NCBI GenBank assembly: GCA_020638055.1
Contig: JACKJH010000001.1
Span: 1-64,000, forward strand
Reading direction: 5' to 3'
DNA length: 64,000 nucleotides
Source: Hyphomicrobiaceae bacterium
GTDB taxonomy: Bacteria; Pseudomonadota; Alphaproteobacteria; Rhizobiales; Hyphomicrobiaceae
In this document: positions 1-8,094 of the stretch, piece by piece
Layout: each line of letters begins with the position of its first letter
Numbering within the stretch: the stretch's first letter is position 1
Translations under genes and position numbers: made by a program
Notes under the pieces: model-generated
Seen by the model: only the letters and a program-made list of their open reading frames with translations
Told to the model about the DNA's origin: nothing
The model's database searches: none

Positions 1-219
1 ACAGGCCACTAGGCGTGCGTATCAGCGCCGCTCGGGCCTGTTTGAAGCCGGCGCGGATTGAGCGCAAATGAGCACATCAAGCACAGACTGCTGAATTTTT
101 GCATTTCGCAAAATTCGCGTGCAACGGGCGATGGCACCCAATTGTGACGACGCTTCTTGAGCCGCATCTTTGCTTAAAACTCAACAAGCCGGCGGCGCGC
201 CAAGGCTGCTGGTCGGCCC
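1..219. other. Intergenic edge, no gene seen
   Basis: No supported coding region or RNA gene is visible. The motif GGCCACTAG at positions 4-12 matches the right-hand end of the hairpin element at 61955-62029, so the window may begin inside or just after another copy of that family. The rest of the stretch shows no recognisable signal. Confidence 0.5.
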
Positions 220-486
220 GAACCGCTGCGCACTTCAGCTAAACATGATCGCGTCCTTGGTGGAGCATGTTTTTCACGCTGAACCGCTGCGCACTTCAGC
301 TAAACATGATCACGTCCTTGGTGGAGCATGTTTTTCACGCTGAACCGCTGCACACTTCAGCTAAACATGCTCTTTCGTCTGAAGCATGTTTTTCACGCTG
401 AACCGCTGCACACTTCAGCTAAACATGCTCTTTCGTCTGAAGCATGTTTTTCACGCTGAACCGCTGCACACTTCAGCTAAACATGC
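220..486. repeat. Five tandem hairpin repeats (58-61 bp unit)
   Basis: Five tandem units begin at 220, 281, 342, 400 and 458, with spacing 61, 61, 58 and 58 bp. Each holds the core GAACCGCTGCACACTTCAGC (the first two copies have GCGCAC). In the 58-bp units AGCATGTTT pairs with AAACATGCT, and inside that GCTGAA pairs with TTCAGC, giving a two-stem hairpin with an 11-nt loop. The first units carry a different linker (GCGTCCTTGGTGG) from the later ones (CTTTCGTCTG). Diverged copies lie at 5934-6083, 17759-17806 and 25478-25520, so this is a dispersed intergenic family. The array abuts the 3' end of infA. Confidence 0.85.
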
Positions 487-487
487 T

Positions 488-757
488 TTAGCGCCGACGG
501 TTGCCCGTTGGGCCCGATGGCGGCATAGGCCCGCGCTGGTCTTTGTGGCGGAAATTGATGCGCCCCTTGGTCAGGTCGTATGGCGTCATCTCGATTGTTA
601 CGCGGTCGCCGGCGAGGATGCGGATGCGGTTCTTCTTCATGCGGCCAGACGTGTATGCGATGACCTCGTGTCCATTGTCCAGCTTCACACGACAGCGGGC
701 GTCCGGCAGAACTTCATCCACCACGCCCTCGAACTCGAGCATCTCTTCCTTTGCCAT
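488..757 (-). CDS. infA: Translation initiation factor IF-1
   Basis: This 89-residue protein is IF-1, an S1/OB-fold factor that binds the 30S A site during initiation. The whole OB-fold is present: an N-terminal MAKEEMLEFEG, then VVDEVLPDARCRVKLDNGHE, then the basic stretch SGRMKKNRIRILAGDRV and the final ITPYDLTKGRI-like strand (here MTPYDLTKGRINFR). A good ribosome site (AAGGAG, 6 nt upstream) fixes the start. Canonical IF-1 is about 72 residues; here a Pro/Gly/Arg-rich tail of about 17 residues follows. It lies next to a cold-shock gene in the same orientation, which suggests a role at low temperature, but that is inference. The stop codon touches the tandem hairpin array. Confidence 0.93.
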   Translation of the reverse strand: MAKEEMLEFEGVVDEVLPDARCRVKLDNGHEVIAYTSGRMKKNRIRILAGDRVTIEMTPYDLTKGRINFRHKDQRGPMPPSGPTGNRRR

Positions 758-875
758 TCAAACTCCTTGCCGCATCTTGGGATGCGGCCTTATTGGTAGC
801 ACAACGGGAGCAGCTTAATGCTGCTCCCGCAGGTCTCCGTCAAACGGATGACGATAGTGGTTCAAGACCGTTCGA

Positions 876-1082
876 TCAGATCTCGCGCAGGTTTGTCGCG
901 GCGATCTTGCCATTCCGGCCACGCTCGGTTTCAAACGAAACCTTCTGGCCTTCGTTGAGCGTTGCCAAACCGGCGCGCTCGACAGCCGAAATATGAACGA
1001 AGACGTCGCTGCCGCCTTCTTCCGGCTGAATGAACCCATAACCCTTCTGGCCGTTAAACCACTTCACAGTACCGTTCGCCAT
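876..1082 (-). CDS. cspA: Cold-shock protein, CspA family
   Basis: A 68-residue single cold-shock domain that binds single-stranded RNA/DNA and melts mRNA structure. The start MANGTVKWFN is preceded by GGAGG about 7 nt upstream, which rules out the 16-residue extension that the open frame allows. RNP1 is KGYGFIQ and RNP2 is VFVHIS, both complete. The family is typically 65-70 residues, so the gene is intact. It is transcribed toward infA, about 118 bp away, and the two could be co-transcribed. Which paralog this is, and whether it is actually cold-induced, cannot be told from sequence. Confidence 0.95.
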   Translation of the reverse strand: MANGTVKWFNGQKGYGFIQPEEGGSDVFVHISAVERAGLATLNEGQKVSFETERGRNGKIAATNLREI

Positions 1083-1443
1083 AGATGCCTCCAAGCAAGT
1101 GGCGTTTCTCTTGGGCGGAATTACCCGCAAGAATCAAATCGCGCGTTGGGGACTTCTAGTGACGGTAGTGCAGTGCAGACCGGGTAGAGTAGACCAAAGC
1201 GTATTCGATGGCGATTTATATGGCGCGACTTGCTGGCAAAGGCAAGGCCAACCAGGGGTAGGATTAGTAACTAAATCGCCATTTTACGCCCGTTGGCGGC
1301 AATACTGTGAATGAATTGGAATGAGGTTTCTCCTTGATGCTGATGATCTTTGTTGGTGGCATACCAGCGCTCGGCCGAGTGTGGAGCTGAATATTCGTTG
1401 AGATTTGCTTGGCCTGAGCTTTTGAGCGTCATCGAGCGCGAAT
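1083..1443. other. Intergenic, nothing recognised
   Basis: About 360 bp between cspA and the cytochrome gene. The cspA ribosome-binding site is at its left edge, and a long 5' leader as found in many csp genes could lie here, but no clear motif or coding signal was seen. Short open frames crossing it have no ribosome site and no family resemblance. Confidence 0.4.
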
Positions 1444-1842
1444 TCAGGGTTTTGTTGCGCTGCGCCTTATGTCCTCGGCCAGCGCCAGGATGTCATCGAC
1501 TGCCTTGCTTGACAGTTCTATCGGATGTGCGTTGGGAGGAAGGTCTTCCCGCAATCGGCCTCGTCCTTCTATGGTGATTAAGGCGGGATGCGGGCGCCTG
1601 GCGTAGAACGTCTTGAAACGCGTGCGCCAATCCTTGAATGCCGTCACCAGCAGCTTGAAGGATGGGGTGGAGCCTATGCCGCCAAACTTGTTTTTCTCGT
1701 CAATGACATGACAGCGGGCGCAGTGCTGATGCGCGATCTTTCGACCGGCCGTTACATCGCCCGCCGCAGCGGCTGAGATGGACGAGCCGCAGAAAATCAA
1801 GGCCACCACCGAAAGCAACAAATAGTCTCGCGGCAGCACCAT
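1444..1842 (-). CDS. Secreted c-type cytochrome, class I-like
   Basis: A 132-residue protein beginning MVLPRDYLLLSVVALIF, a hydrophobic signal peptide ending near SAAAAG. The single haem motif CARCH lies soon after the signal (HQHCARCHVID), as in small periplasmic class I cytochromes c. No obvious distal Met ligand loop was identified with confidence; candidate positions are poor because the C-terminal half is Arg/Pro rich. A GAGGT ribosome site supports this start over one 28 codons upstream. It is divergent from the TauE/SafE gene with about 170 bp between them. The role is electron carriage in the periplasm; the partner is unknown. Confidence 0.75.
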   Translation of the reverse strand: MVLPRDYLLLSVVALIFCGSSISAAAAGDVTAGRKIAHQHCARCHVIDEKNKFGGIGSTPSFKLLVTAFKDWRTRFKTFYARRPHPALITIEGRGRLREDLPPNAHPIELSSKAVDDILALAEDIRRSATKP

Positions 1843-2013
1843 GTGCCGCGAAGACCTCGCGGGCCATGCTGGCATCCCAACCATAGATATATTCGAATTT
1901 ACCTTTTGCACATTTACGACCCACATGCGGTAGAGTTTATACCTTTTTTCCGTGCCTTTCCCACCTTAGCAAAATGCGACTGCAAACCGATGAACTGAGC
2001 CCGCGTCCGCGTC

Positions 2014-3009
2014 ATGACACCCGCTGAAATATCAATCGCGATTGCTGGCCTGGCTTTTGCCGGGCTTGTCAAAGGCGCCACCGGCATAGGCTATTCGACA
2101 TCGGCGCTTCCGATCATCGCGCTTGCGATCGGCTTGGAACGCGCCATGCCCCTGGTCCTGCTGCCCTCTTTATCATCAAACCTGTCTGTCATGTTCAGTG
2201 CGGGAGAGTTCGGCAGCACGCTTCACCGGTTTCGATGGCTGTATGTTGCGTTATTGCCGGGTTTGGTGTGTGGTCTTTCGGCCCTGGCTTGGATTTCGGC
2301 AGACAACGCTGCACATGTGCTTGGGGCGATTATTGTCGGCTATGTCGTGTACACCACTTGGAAGCCGACACTGGTTATTGCGAAAGCTGTCGAACCCTAT
2401 TTGAATTTTCCAGTGGGCTTTGCCAACGGATTCATCAACGGCCTTACGGGTTCCCAGTTGCTACCCATCGTTCCTTACGGCCTCTCACTCGACCTTTCGC
2501 CCAACACCTTCATTCAGTTCGCCAATATCGGTTTCACGCTGTCATCCCTGATCATGCTGGTTGGCCTGCAGCGGATCGGGTTTCTTGATACGCACACGTT
2601 TGTGGTCTCACTGGCCGGCGTCGTTCCCGGTCTTGCAGGCGTTGCGTTGGGTACGCGCATTCGCCGTGCGATCTCGCCGGACGTATTTCGCCGCAGAGCA
2701 CTCGCGGTTCTCGCGGCAATGGGCGTACTGCTCATGCTAGCCCGCCCTTCTCACGATGGTATGGCCGGCACGGAGGTGAAAATGATGACAGGCCAGGAGA
2801 GCCGTGTCGTTCGATGTGGGACATCGGGCAAGCGGCACGACACAGACTGTCATCATTTGCACCCCGCCCTGCGGGTCGCACTGGCGCGGCCAACCGCTGC
2901 GTCGGGCGGCTCAACCGTAGACCACCGCTACGCTTTTCGCCGCCCTCCTTGCGGGTCGATCTCGCGTCAGCACGATGACGGCCGTGCCCTCGTGAGAAAG
3001 GCGGGCTAG
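2014..3009 (+). CDS. TauE/SafE-family membrane permease with repeat-derived tail
   Basis: Residues 1-242 form a typical TauE/SafE (DUF81) permease: about eight hydrophobic segments, the N-terminal GLVKGATGIGYSTSALP motif, and the second-half signature GFANGFINGLTGSQLLP, where the family repeat recurs. Members export or import sulfonates, sulfite or sulfoacetate; the substrate here is unknown. The family is usually about 245-260 residues, but this frame is 331 long. The last 88 or so residues are encoded by the first copy of the 269-bp inverted-repeat element that begins at about 2738. The native C-terminus was therefore probably replaced by insertion. The core is complete, so function may survive. 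Confidence 0.8.
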   Translation: MTPAEISIAIAGLAFAGLVKGATGIGYSTSALPIIALAIGLERAMPLVLLPSLSSNLSVMFSAGEFGSTLHRFRWLYVALLPGLVCGLSALAWISADNAAHVLGAIIVGYVVYTTWKPTLVIAKAVEPYLNFPVGFANGFINGLTGSQLLPIVPYGLSLDLSPNTFIQFANIGFTLSSLIMLVGLQRIGFLDTHTFVVSLAGVVPGLAGVALGTRIRRAISPDVFRRRALAVLAAMGVLLMLARPSHDGMAGTEVKMMTGQESRVVRCGTSGKRHDTDCHHLHPALRVALARPTAASGGSTVDHRYAFRRPPCGSISRQHDDGRALVRKAG

Positions 3010-3279
3010 CCCGCCCTTCTCACGATGGTATGGCCGGCACGGAGGTGAAAATGATGACAGGCCAGGAGAGCCGTGTAGTTCGATGTGGTGCATCGGGCAA
3101 ACGGCACGACACAGACTGTCATCATTTGCACCCCGCCCTGCGCGTCGCGCTGGCGCGGCCGACCGCTGCGTCGTGCGGCTCAACCGTAGAACACCGCTAC
3201 GCTTATCGCCTCCCTCCTTGCGGGTCGATCTCGCGCCAGCGCGATGACGGCCGTGCCCTCGTGAGAAAGGCGGGCTAGG
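2736..3279. mobile_element. Two tandem 269-bp elements with terminal inverted repeats
   Basis: Two head-to-tail copies run from CTAG at 2737-2740 to CTAG at 3006-3009 and on to CTAG at 3275-3278, an exact 269-bp period with scattered substitutions. Each copy starts CTAGCCCGCCCTTCTCAC and ends GTGAGAAAGGCGGGCTAG, an 18-bp terminal inverted repeat with one mismatch. No transposase is encoded, so this resembles a MITE. The open frames within it (Arg/Pro/Ser rich, both strands) look like by-products. CTAG boundaries recur at other elements in the window. Confidence 0.75.
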
Positions 3280-3713
3280 ACGGTGAACTTTAATGCGCTT
3301 AGGGAAATGCTGATGAAGCCCCCACGCCAATTTTTTTGACCCGAACCCGCCGATTCCCAGCAACACGCTTAAAAAAGCAACAATATTTTATATGGTAAAA
3401 ATGAAATGGATATGCCTTCCATCAATTCCCACGCCTTTTAAAACACTCCGATTTCCGCATTCCGGCACTTCAACGATTTTCTTTGAGCAGAACCAACGAA
3501 TCCATCCAACCAATTGATCTCCATGATTAAATATCCGTTAACTGCCGTTCCGATTGAACATTAACCACCTTTTCGTTTCTGCATAACTTCTCGCCGACAA
3601 ACTTTCAAAACTGAAAAAATTTAAAACAAAGCCCAGTCGCCAATTTCATTCCTGCGAAAATTCTACCAAGCGAATGCTCCGCGCAGACAAGCGACTTTTG
3701 GGTGAAATTAAAA
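3280..3713. other. AT-rich intergenic region upstream of tadG
   Basis: About 430 bp without a gene and clearly richer in A/T than its surroundings from about 3360 on. It contains the CtrA-type site reported separately and is the likely promoter region of the tadG-like gene. No other coding signal was seen. Confidence 0.5.
3527..3542 (+). promoter_or_regulatory. Putative CtrA box upstream of tadG
   Basis: TTAA-ATATCCG-TTAAC matches the alphaproteobacterial CtrA consensus TTAA-N7-TTAA(C) exactly. It lies 172 bp before the chosen tadG start. CtrA controls pilus genes in Caulobacter. A site of this length can occur by chance in AT-rich DNA, so the call rests on context. Confidence 0.45.
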
Positions 3714-5177
3714 ATGTCTCTGAAAAGCAGTTTTCGAAACAGCGTGCGTGCATGCCGTGGCGCTACACGGACCTTGTGCCATGACAAGAGAGGCGGCGTT
3801 GCCCTCATGTTTGGCCTGACCGCGATCATCCTGGTTCAGATCGGAGGCGGTGTGCTGGACTATGCGCGGGCCTACAGCGATAAGCGGGTGGCGCAAAACG
3901 CACTTGACGCTGCAGCATTGGCGTTGATGTCGGACTTCACGAAATCCAACAATGCTTCACAGAGTAAAACCGTAGCAGAAGGTTACATCCACCAAAATTT
4001 GCACGGTTCGGAGGGCTGGAAGTGGGAGATCGGCGACGTCAAAGGGACAGACGCCCATTTGTCCTTGGAGCTGTCGGGTACCAAGAACTGGCCAACCGTA
4101 TTCATGCGGCTTTTTGCAATAGACAAGATCCCGCTCAGGGTGGTGTCGCAAGCGAAAGTAACGGTGCGCCCGTTATCGGTTGCCGTCGTTCCCGACATTT
4201 CCTGGACGATGAGCCAGAATGGGCGCATGGAGGGCTTGAAGGAGGCGCTTAAGGAATTCTCGACGAGCTTCTTCAACATGAGCCCGCTGTTCCTCGACAA
4301 GCTGCAGCTTTCGATGGTCCCCTACGCTGGCAGCGTGAACGTTTCGAAGTATGAAAAGGCGCAGGATTTCTTGATGAACTGGCAATATGGCGTCAATCCG
4401 CAAAAGCCATTTCCCTATCAATTCTACCACTATCTTCGCAATCTTCCGACCAATAAGGGAAGCATTCTACACACTGAGTCCAGGCACCGATCGAGCGGCT
4501 CGACCTACTATGAGGTTCGCGAATACCAACTGCGCGGAAAGAAATGGCACTACGTCACGACTGTTGATCAGGAGCGCGAATGGACCGGCTGTCTTCAGGT
4601 CGCAGAACCGGAATTGGTACGCGAGGACATGCTCCCCCCTGCAATTGTGGGTCCCATGCCCCCAACTGCCTGGGCCGGTACGCGGGAATGCCCCCTCGAA
4701 GAAAGCCGACTTGAAGCCAACATACGCTCAAAAACAAAGTTTGACGCCATTTCGGAGAACTTCAAGATTGGATATGGTACGTCCCACGATATTGGGATGC
4801 TATGGGCGCTTCGCGTTTTGTCGCCAACATGGGCTGACTTTTTCGAGCTTGAGGCTAGGCCATGGAACTCAAGCCTTCATCCAAAATACGCGATCATTCT
4901 TTCGGACGGACAATCGAGAGCCCTGTTCAATGCAGGATTTCAAGCTTATCGCTCGGACGATCGAACTTCGGAGGATTTGGATCGCGTGTGCGACTACATG
5001 AAAAGCAAAGGTGTGACCATAATCGGTGTCGCGTATGATTTTAACGGCTACCTGCCGGAAGTGGAAAAGTGCGCTACGACTGGGTTCGCTTACCACGCCG
5101 ATACTTTGAACGTAAAAGAGGTGTTCAAGGATATCGCCGACAGGATCCTGAACCTCAATACGCGGCTGACAAACTAG
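3714..5177 (+). CDS. tadG: TadG-like Flp pilus assembly protein with VWA-like region
   Basis: A 487-residue protein with the Tad N-terminal module: a charged start, then one membrane segment (GGVALMFGLTAIILVQIGGG) followed by the conserved DYARAYSDKRVAQNALDAAALA, typical of TadG. From about residue 150 it shows a von Willebrand A-like fold: the MIDAS-type DISWT stretch after hydrophobic VAVVP, and later YAIILSDGQ and GVTIIGVAYDF strands. TadG proteins anchor or help assemble Flp pili in the envelope. ATG at 3714 is preferred to the in-frame GTG at 3702 because GGGTG lies upstream at a workable distance. It is separated from the main tad locus by about 20 kb, which is common for tadG genes. 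Confidence 0.82.
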   Translation: MSLKSSFRNSVRACRGATRTLCHDKRGGVALMFGLTAIILVQIGGGVLDYARAYSDKRVAQNALDAAALALMSDFTKSNNASQSKTVAEGYIHQNLHGSEGWKWEIGDVKGTDAHLSLELSGTKNWPTVFMRLFAIDKIPLRVVSQAKVTVRPLSVAVVPDISWTMSQNGRMEGLKEALKEFSTSFFNMSPLFLDKLQLSMVPYAGSVNVSKYEKAQDFLMNWQYGVNPQKPFPYQFYHYLRNLPTNKGSILHTESRHRSSGSTYYEVREYQLRGKKWHYVTTVDQEREWTGCLQVAEPELVREDMLPPAIVGPMPPTAWAGTRECPLEESRLEANIRSKTKFDAISENFKIGYGTSHDIGMLWALRVLSPTWADFFELEARPWNSSLHPKYAIILSDGQSRALFNAGFQAYRSDDRTSEDLDRVCDYMKSKGVTIIGVAYDFNGYLPEVEKCATTGFAYHADTLNVKEVFKDIADRILNLNTRLTN

Positions 5178-5188
5178 AAATTAGGCTT

Positions 5189-5246
5189 TGGTTTGGTCGC
5201 ATTTTCTGCGACGAACCGGTGTCCACTTCGTCGGAAAATGCTTTAG
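5189..5246. repeat. RIME-type palindromic element, partial
   Basis: This is one half of a recurrent mosaic element: TTTGGTCGCATTTTCTGCGA, then CGAACCGGTGTCCACTTCG and TCGGAAAATGC. GCATTTTC pairs with GGAAAATGC. The second palindrome seen in full copies (GATCCGATGG...) is missing. It sits between two convergent genes and overlaps the end of the DUF2478 gene. Confidence 0.75.
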
Positions 5247-5806
5247 GCCTCTGACGAGACTTTCTGCGTTGTGTTCGCCCCAGCGTTCTCGTCAACCGCA
5301 CCCGTGCACCATGCCATGATGGCATCGGCATCTACGGGAAGCTGATCTGCAAAGCTACCCGTGAAGTTCTGCCAAGCCTCTTTTTGCCCAGCACCGACGG
5401 CGGCCAGCACTGGTATATTCAGCTCCAACGCCCGTTCGATGGCCTGGCGGAACCCATGACCTTCGCCTTCGCGCTTACCGAACCGATTGATAATGAGCAG
5501 ATCCGGTTGGGAATTCAGCGATTCCACCACCACCCCGACACTTTCCTCCAAGGCAAATGAATCGAGCCGGCAACCGCTTGATTGAGGACCTCGTTTCTCA
5601 GAGATATCGATCAGGCGCCCGCTGGCCAGGTCTTCCAAGGTCATGTCGCAACGGCAGCGATCGCCACCGTCGGTGTTATGCTGGATGGCGCCAGCCAGCC
5701 TTTTAGCGCTCGATCTTAATCGGGTAACGACCTCCACGAGCATGTCGTCCATGCGGGGACCTTCCCCTTCACCGTAAAGAACTCCAGCCAGCCGCGTTTC
5801 GTGCAT
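5243..5806 (-). CDS. DUF2478 family putative nucleotide-binding protein
   Basis: A 187-residue soluble protein. The start MHETRLAGVLYGEGEGPRMD is chosen because GGGAG lies about 8 nt upstream; an extra 29 codons are possible but unlikely. The N-terminal LAGVLYGEGEG resembles the opening of DUF2478 proteins, which look like degenerate P-loop proteins and are often encoded near molybdenum transport genes (family knowledge). Other conserved-looking parts are CRCDMTLEDLASG, the strand PDLLIINRFGKREGEG and the segment LNIPVLAAVGAG. A molybdate/tungstate link would fit the AOR genes at 18-22 kb, but this is inference. No other Mo genes adjoin it. Confidence 0.65.
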   Translation of the reverse strand: MHETRLAGVLYGEGEGPRMDDMLVEVVTRLRSSAKRLAGAIQHNTDGGDRCRCDMTLEDLASGRLIDISEKRGPQSSGCRLDSFALEESVGVVVESLNSQPDLLIINRFGKREGEGHGFRQAIERALELNIPVLAAVGAGQKEAWQNFTGSFADQLPVDADAIMAWCTGAVDENAGANTTQKVSSEA

Positions 5807-5933
5807 ATCACGTACTCCCTGCCATTCCCGCAGGACAGCACCTTGCCCAGCAATTGTCCATGAAAACCAAGGTTGGCTGCTTATTTGAGTCAAGGCGATC
5901 CATGACGGCAGAGAGGCTGAGCGCCCCTTGCCG

Positions 5934-6083
5934 CCGAACCGCTACACACTTCGGCTAAACAGGCGCTCTCGTTCAACGCATGTTTTTCACGCCGAACCGC
6001 TACACACTTCGGCTAAACATGCGCTCTCGTTCAACGCATGTTTTTCACGCCGAACCGCTACACACTTCGGCTAAACATGCGCT
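5934..6083. repeat. Three tandem hairpin repeats, diverged copy of the 220-486 family
   Basis: Units begin at 5934, 5992 and 6050, an exact 58-bp period. The core is CCGAACCGCTACACACTTCGG. The outer stem is CGCATGTTT with AAACATGCG and the inner stem GCCGAA with TTCGGC. Compared with the array at 220-486 (AGCATGTTT/AAACATGCT, GCTGAA/TTCAGC), one pair in each stem has changed on both sides. The array touches the 3' end of the L,D-transpeptidase gene, so it may lie in its mRNA. Confidence 0.85.
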
Positions 6084-8094
6084 AGTCAGGAAAAAAATCG
6101 GGTGGCCAGGCGGGCTTGATCCTGCGGCTTGCTCTTCTGTTGCGGCGCTCAAGCCTACGCATTTCACGCGCACTCAAACCCCTGCGTGGGGCACCCAGGC
6201 CGCTATAATAATCCGCGTATTCATCCTCAGCGCGGCTTCGCCTGGAGCTACTGGACGAGCTGCTTTTTATGTATCGCGTTGAACGCTCTAATTCTTGCAC
6301 GCGCTTTTGATGAATGCGCGCAGGATCGTTGCTGGCGAGCCATTGCAATGATTTGCCAGCCATCGCCTTGGCGATGCGGCGATCGTGCCCGTAAATGTCT
6401 GGCAGTTCGTTGATCTGGCCGTTCTTGTCAGCCACCAGCGTGAAGTAGACATTGTGAACTGGAATCTGTTTTGTGAACTCCATTTCATTGTTCTCTTCTG
6501 CCCGCTTTCCAAGATGCGCGTCGATTTCCTCAGGATCCCATCCCTGGACATCCCGGAACAGCACCTCAGCCAGTCTGTGTGGGTGGCGGACACGAATGCA
6601 CCCGTGGCTGAACGCCCGCTGCTTTGAGCTGAACAATCCGCGGTTATTGGTGTCATGCATATAAACCGAGTGCTTGTTGGGGAACATGAACTTCATTTGC
6701 CCCAAAGGATTCCATGCACTTGGGCTTTGTACGATGCTGAGATACCGGATGTCGGTCTTCGACCAACGAATGCTGCCTGGGTTGATCGTGCGGCCGTCTT
6801 TTACGATTTTCATGCTCCGCCGCGACAGGACTGAATAGTCACCGCCACGTAGACGCGGTAAAAGGTCGGTGATCTTGATAGAGTTGGGCACACCCCACTG
6901 TGGCTTGAACACGATATGATCCATCGTGTCGGAGAAGACGGGGGTCTGCTGTGACGGCTTGCCGACAATGATGCGTTCCTCATGGATGACTTTGCCGTTC
7001 TTGAACACCCGCGTCATATATTCTGGAATGTTGTTCCAAACGTAGGTGCTGCCAAGATCGTGCGGGAGCCAACGCCAGCGCAGCATGTTCGCCTTTATGG
7101 TTTCCAGTTCGGGCATCTTGGGTGGCTTGGGCGGCGCGTTTAGCAAAGCGCGAAGCGTATCGTTGATTTCGCGCTTGCGCGACTTGCCGTTGCGGCGAAG
7201 GTAATTGCGGATTTCATTGCCCAGCGCGCGATCGAAATACGTCGCTGCGACACCCTTTGCGGGAACGTCCAATCGCTTGCGCACCATGGCAACCTGCGGG
7301 TCGCTATCGCCGACCTTCAGTGTCGGTCCGTCGGGAATTTTCGCCGGCATTGCAACTGGCTTGGGTTGCATCCTGCCGGTCACGACCAGATACGCCTGCC
7401 GTAGCTTTTCAAATTGTGCAGATTGCGGATGCAGCGATTTGAGTACCTGTGCTGGATCTTTTGAATTTGCGAGCCTTGGCAACAGGTCGGCAGCGGCGGG
7501 CACCTCGGGCTTGTTATCGAGCCAAAGTGAGATGTCGTTGGGCTCAAAGTTCGCACCGAAGGCGTCGCGTGCGTAGGTCATCACCGCCAAGGACATTCCC
7601 AACTCGCCAAGTGCTGCACTTTGCGTGTTGCTTGCGATATCCGTGTCCGGAATCTGGAAGTCGGCGGGATCGAGAGCATATTCATCCGCGCGCCGCATCT
7701 CAGCTATCAGTTTGGCAACCTGGGGTTTAAAGCGATCGCCGTCGACCCAGAAAGGGCCAGCGATCTCGCCTCCGTAAAGTGCCCCTAACGCATCCAGCGA
7801 TTCGATCTGGCGGGGATTTTTCGCCTGCGACTTCAACCTGGTGATTTCATGGAGTAGCGCAATCCGCAATGGTGCGACCGTCAGCGGAGCAAGTGACGGC
7901 ACCTGTGCTTCGCCAAGCGCGGCGACGCGCTGCTCGCCCGAAGACGGGCGACTTGGCAAGGGGGGCTTTACGTATGCGCGCCCAACTGGAATATCGTCGG
8001 TCCAAATCCGCTCCGCCAATACCGGCCCTGCCGCGAAACCCGATGAAAAAGCTACCCCTGCGGCGCAAACAAGCGCCGTCTTCATAAAACGCAT
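6082..8094 (-). CDS. L,D-transpeptidase, YcbB/LdtD-like
   Basis: A 670-residue envelope enzyme with an N-terminal signal peptide (MRFMKTALVCAAGVAFSSG...). The middle contains a peptidoglycan-binding-like stretch (LKVGDSDPQVAMVRKRL) and the C-terminal half a YkuD domain. The catalytic motif is SHGCIRVRHP, with Cys near residue 500, preceded by the conserved HDTNNRGLF segment. Such enzymes form 3-3 meso-DAP crosslinks in murein or attach proteins to it. The tail after about residue 600 is Ser/Arg rich and low complexity. An upstream GTG at 8106 is possible; the ATG at 8094 has GGTGG ahead of it. It is a single gene, with hairpin repeats at its 3' end. Confidence 0.88.
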   Translation of the reverse strand: MRFMKTALVCAAGVAFSSGFAAGPVLAERIWTDDIPVGRAYVKPPLPSRPSSGEQRVAALGEAQVPSLAPLTVAPLRIALLHEITRLKSQAKNPRQIESLDALGALYGGEIAGPFWVDGDRFKPQVAKLIAEMRRADEYALDPADFQIPDTDIASNTQSAALGELGMSLAVMTYARDAFGANFEPNDISLWLDNKPEVPAAADLLPRLANSKDPAQVLKSLHPQSAQFEKLRQAYLVVTGRMQPKPVAMPAKIPDGPTLKVGDSDPQVAMVRKRLDVPAKGVAATYFDRALGNEIRNYLRRNGKSRKREINDTLRALLNAPPKPPKMPELETIKANMLRWRWLPHDLGSTYVWNNIPEYMTRVFKNGKVIHEERIIVGKPSQQTPVFSDTMDHIVFKPQWGVPNSIKITDLLPRLRGGDYSVLSRRSMKIVKDGRTINPGSIRWSKTDIRYLSIVQSPSAWNPLGQMKFMFPNKHSVYMHDTNNRGLFSSKQRAFSHGCIRVRHPHRLAEVLFRDVQGWDPEEIDAHLGKRAEENNEMEFTKQIPVHNVYFTLVADKNGQINELPDIYGHDRRIAKAMAGKSLQWLASNDPARIHQKRVQELERSTRYIKSSSSSSSRRSRAEDEYADYYSGLGAPRRGLSAREMRRLERRNRRASRRIKPAWPPDFFPD

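Noticed and set aside
220..486. CRISPR-like array of direct repeats
   Set aside because: The regions between cores are themselves near-identical from unit to unit, the unit is a hairpin, single copies occur elsewhere, and no cas genes are near.
2911..3366. Minus-strand open frame of 151 residues
   Set aside because: It lies within the 269-bp repeat, is Arg/Ser/Pro rich, has no ribosome site and appears twice by duplication; it is a by-product of the element.
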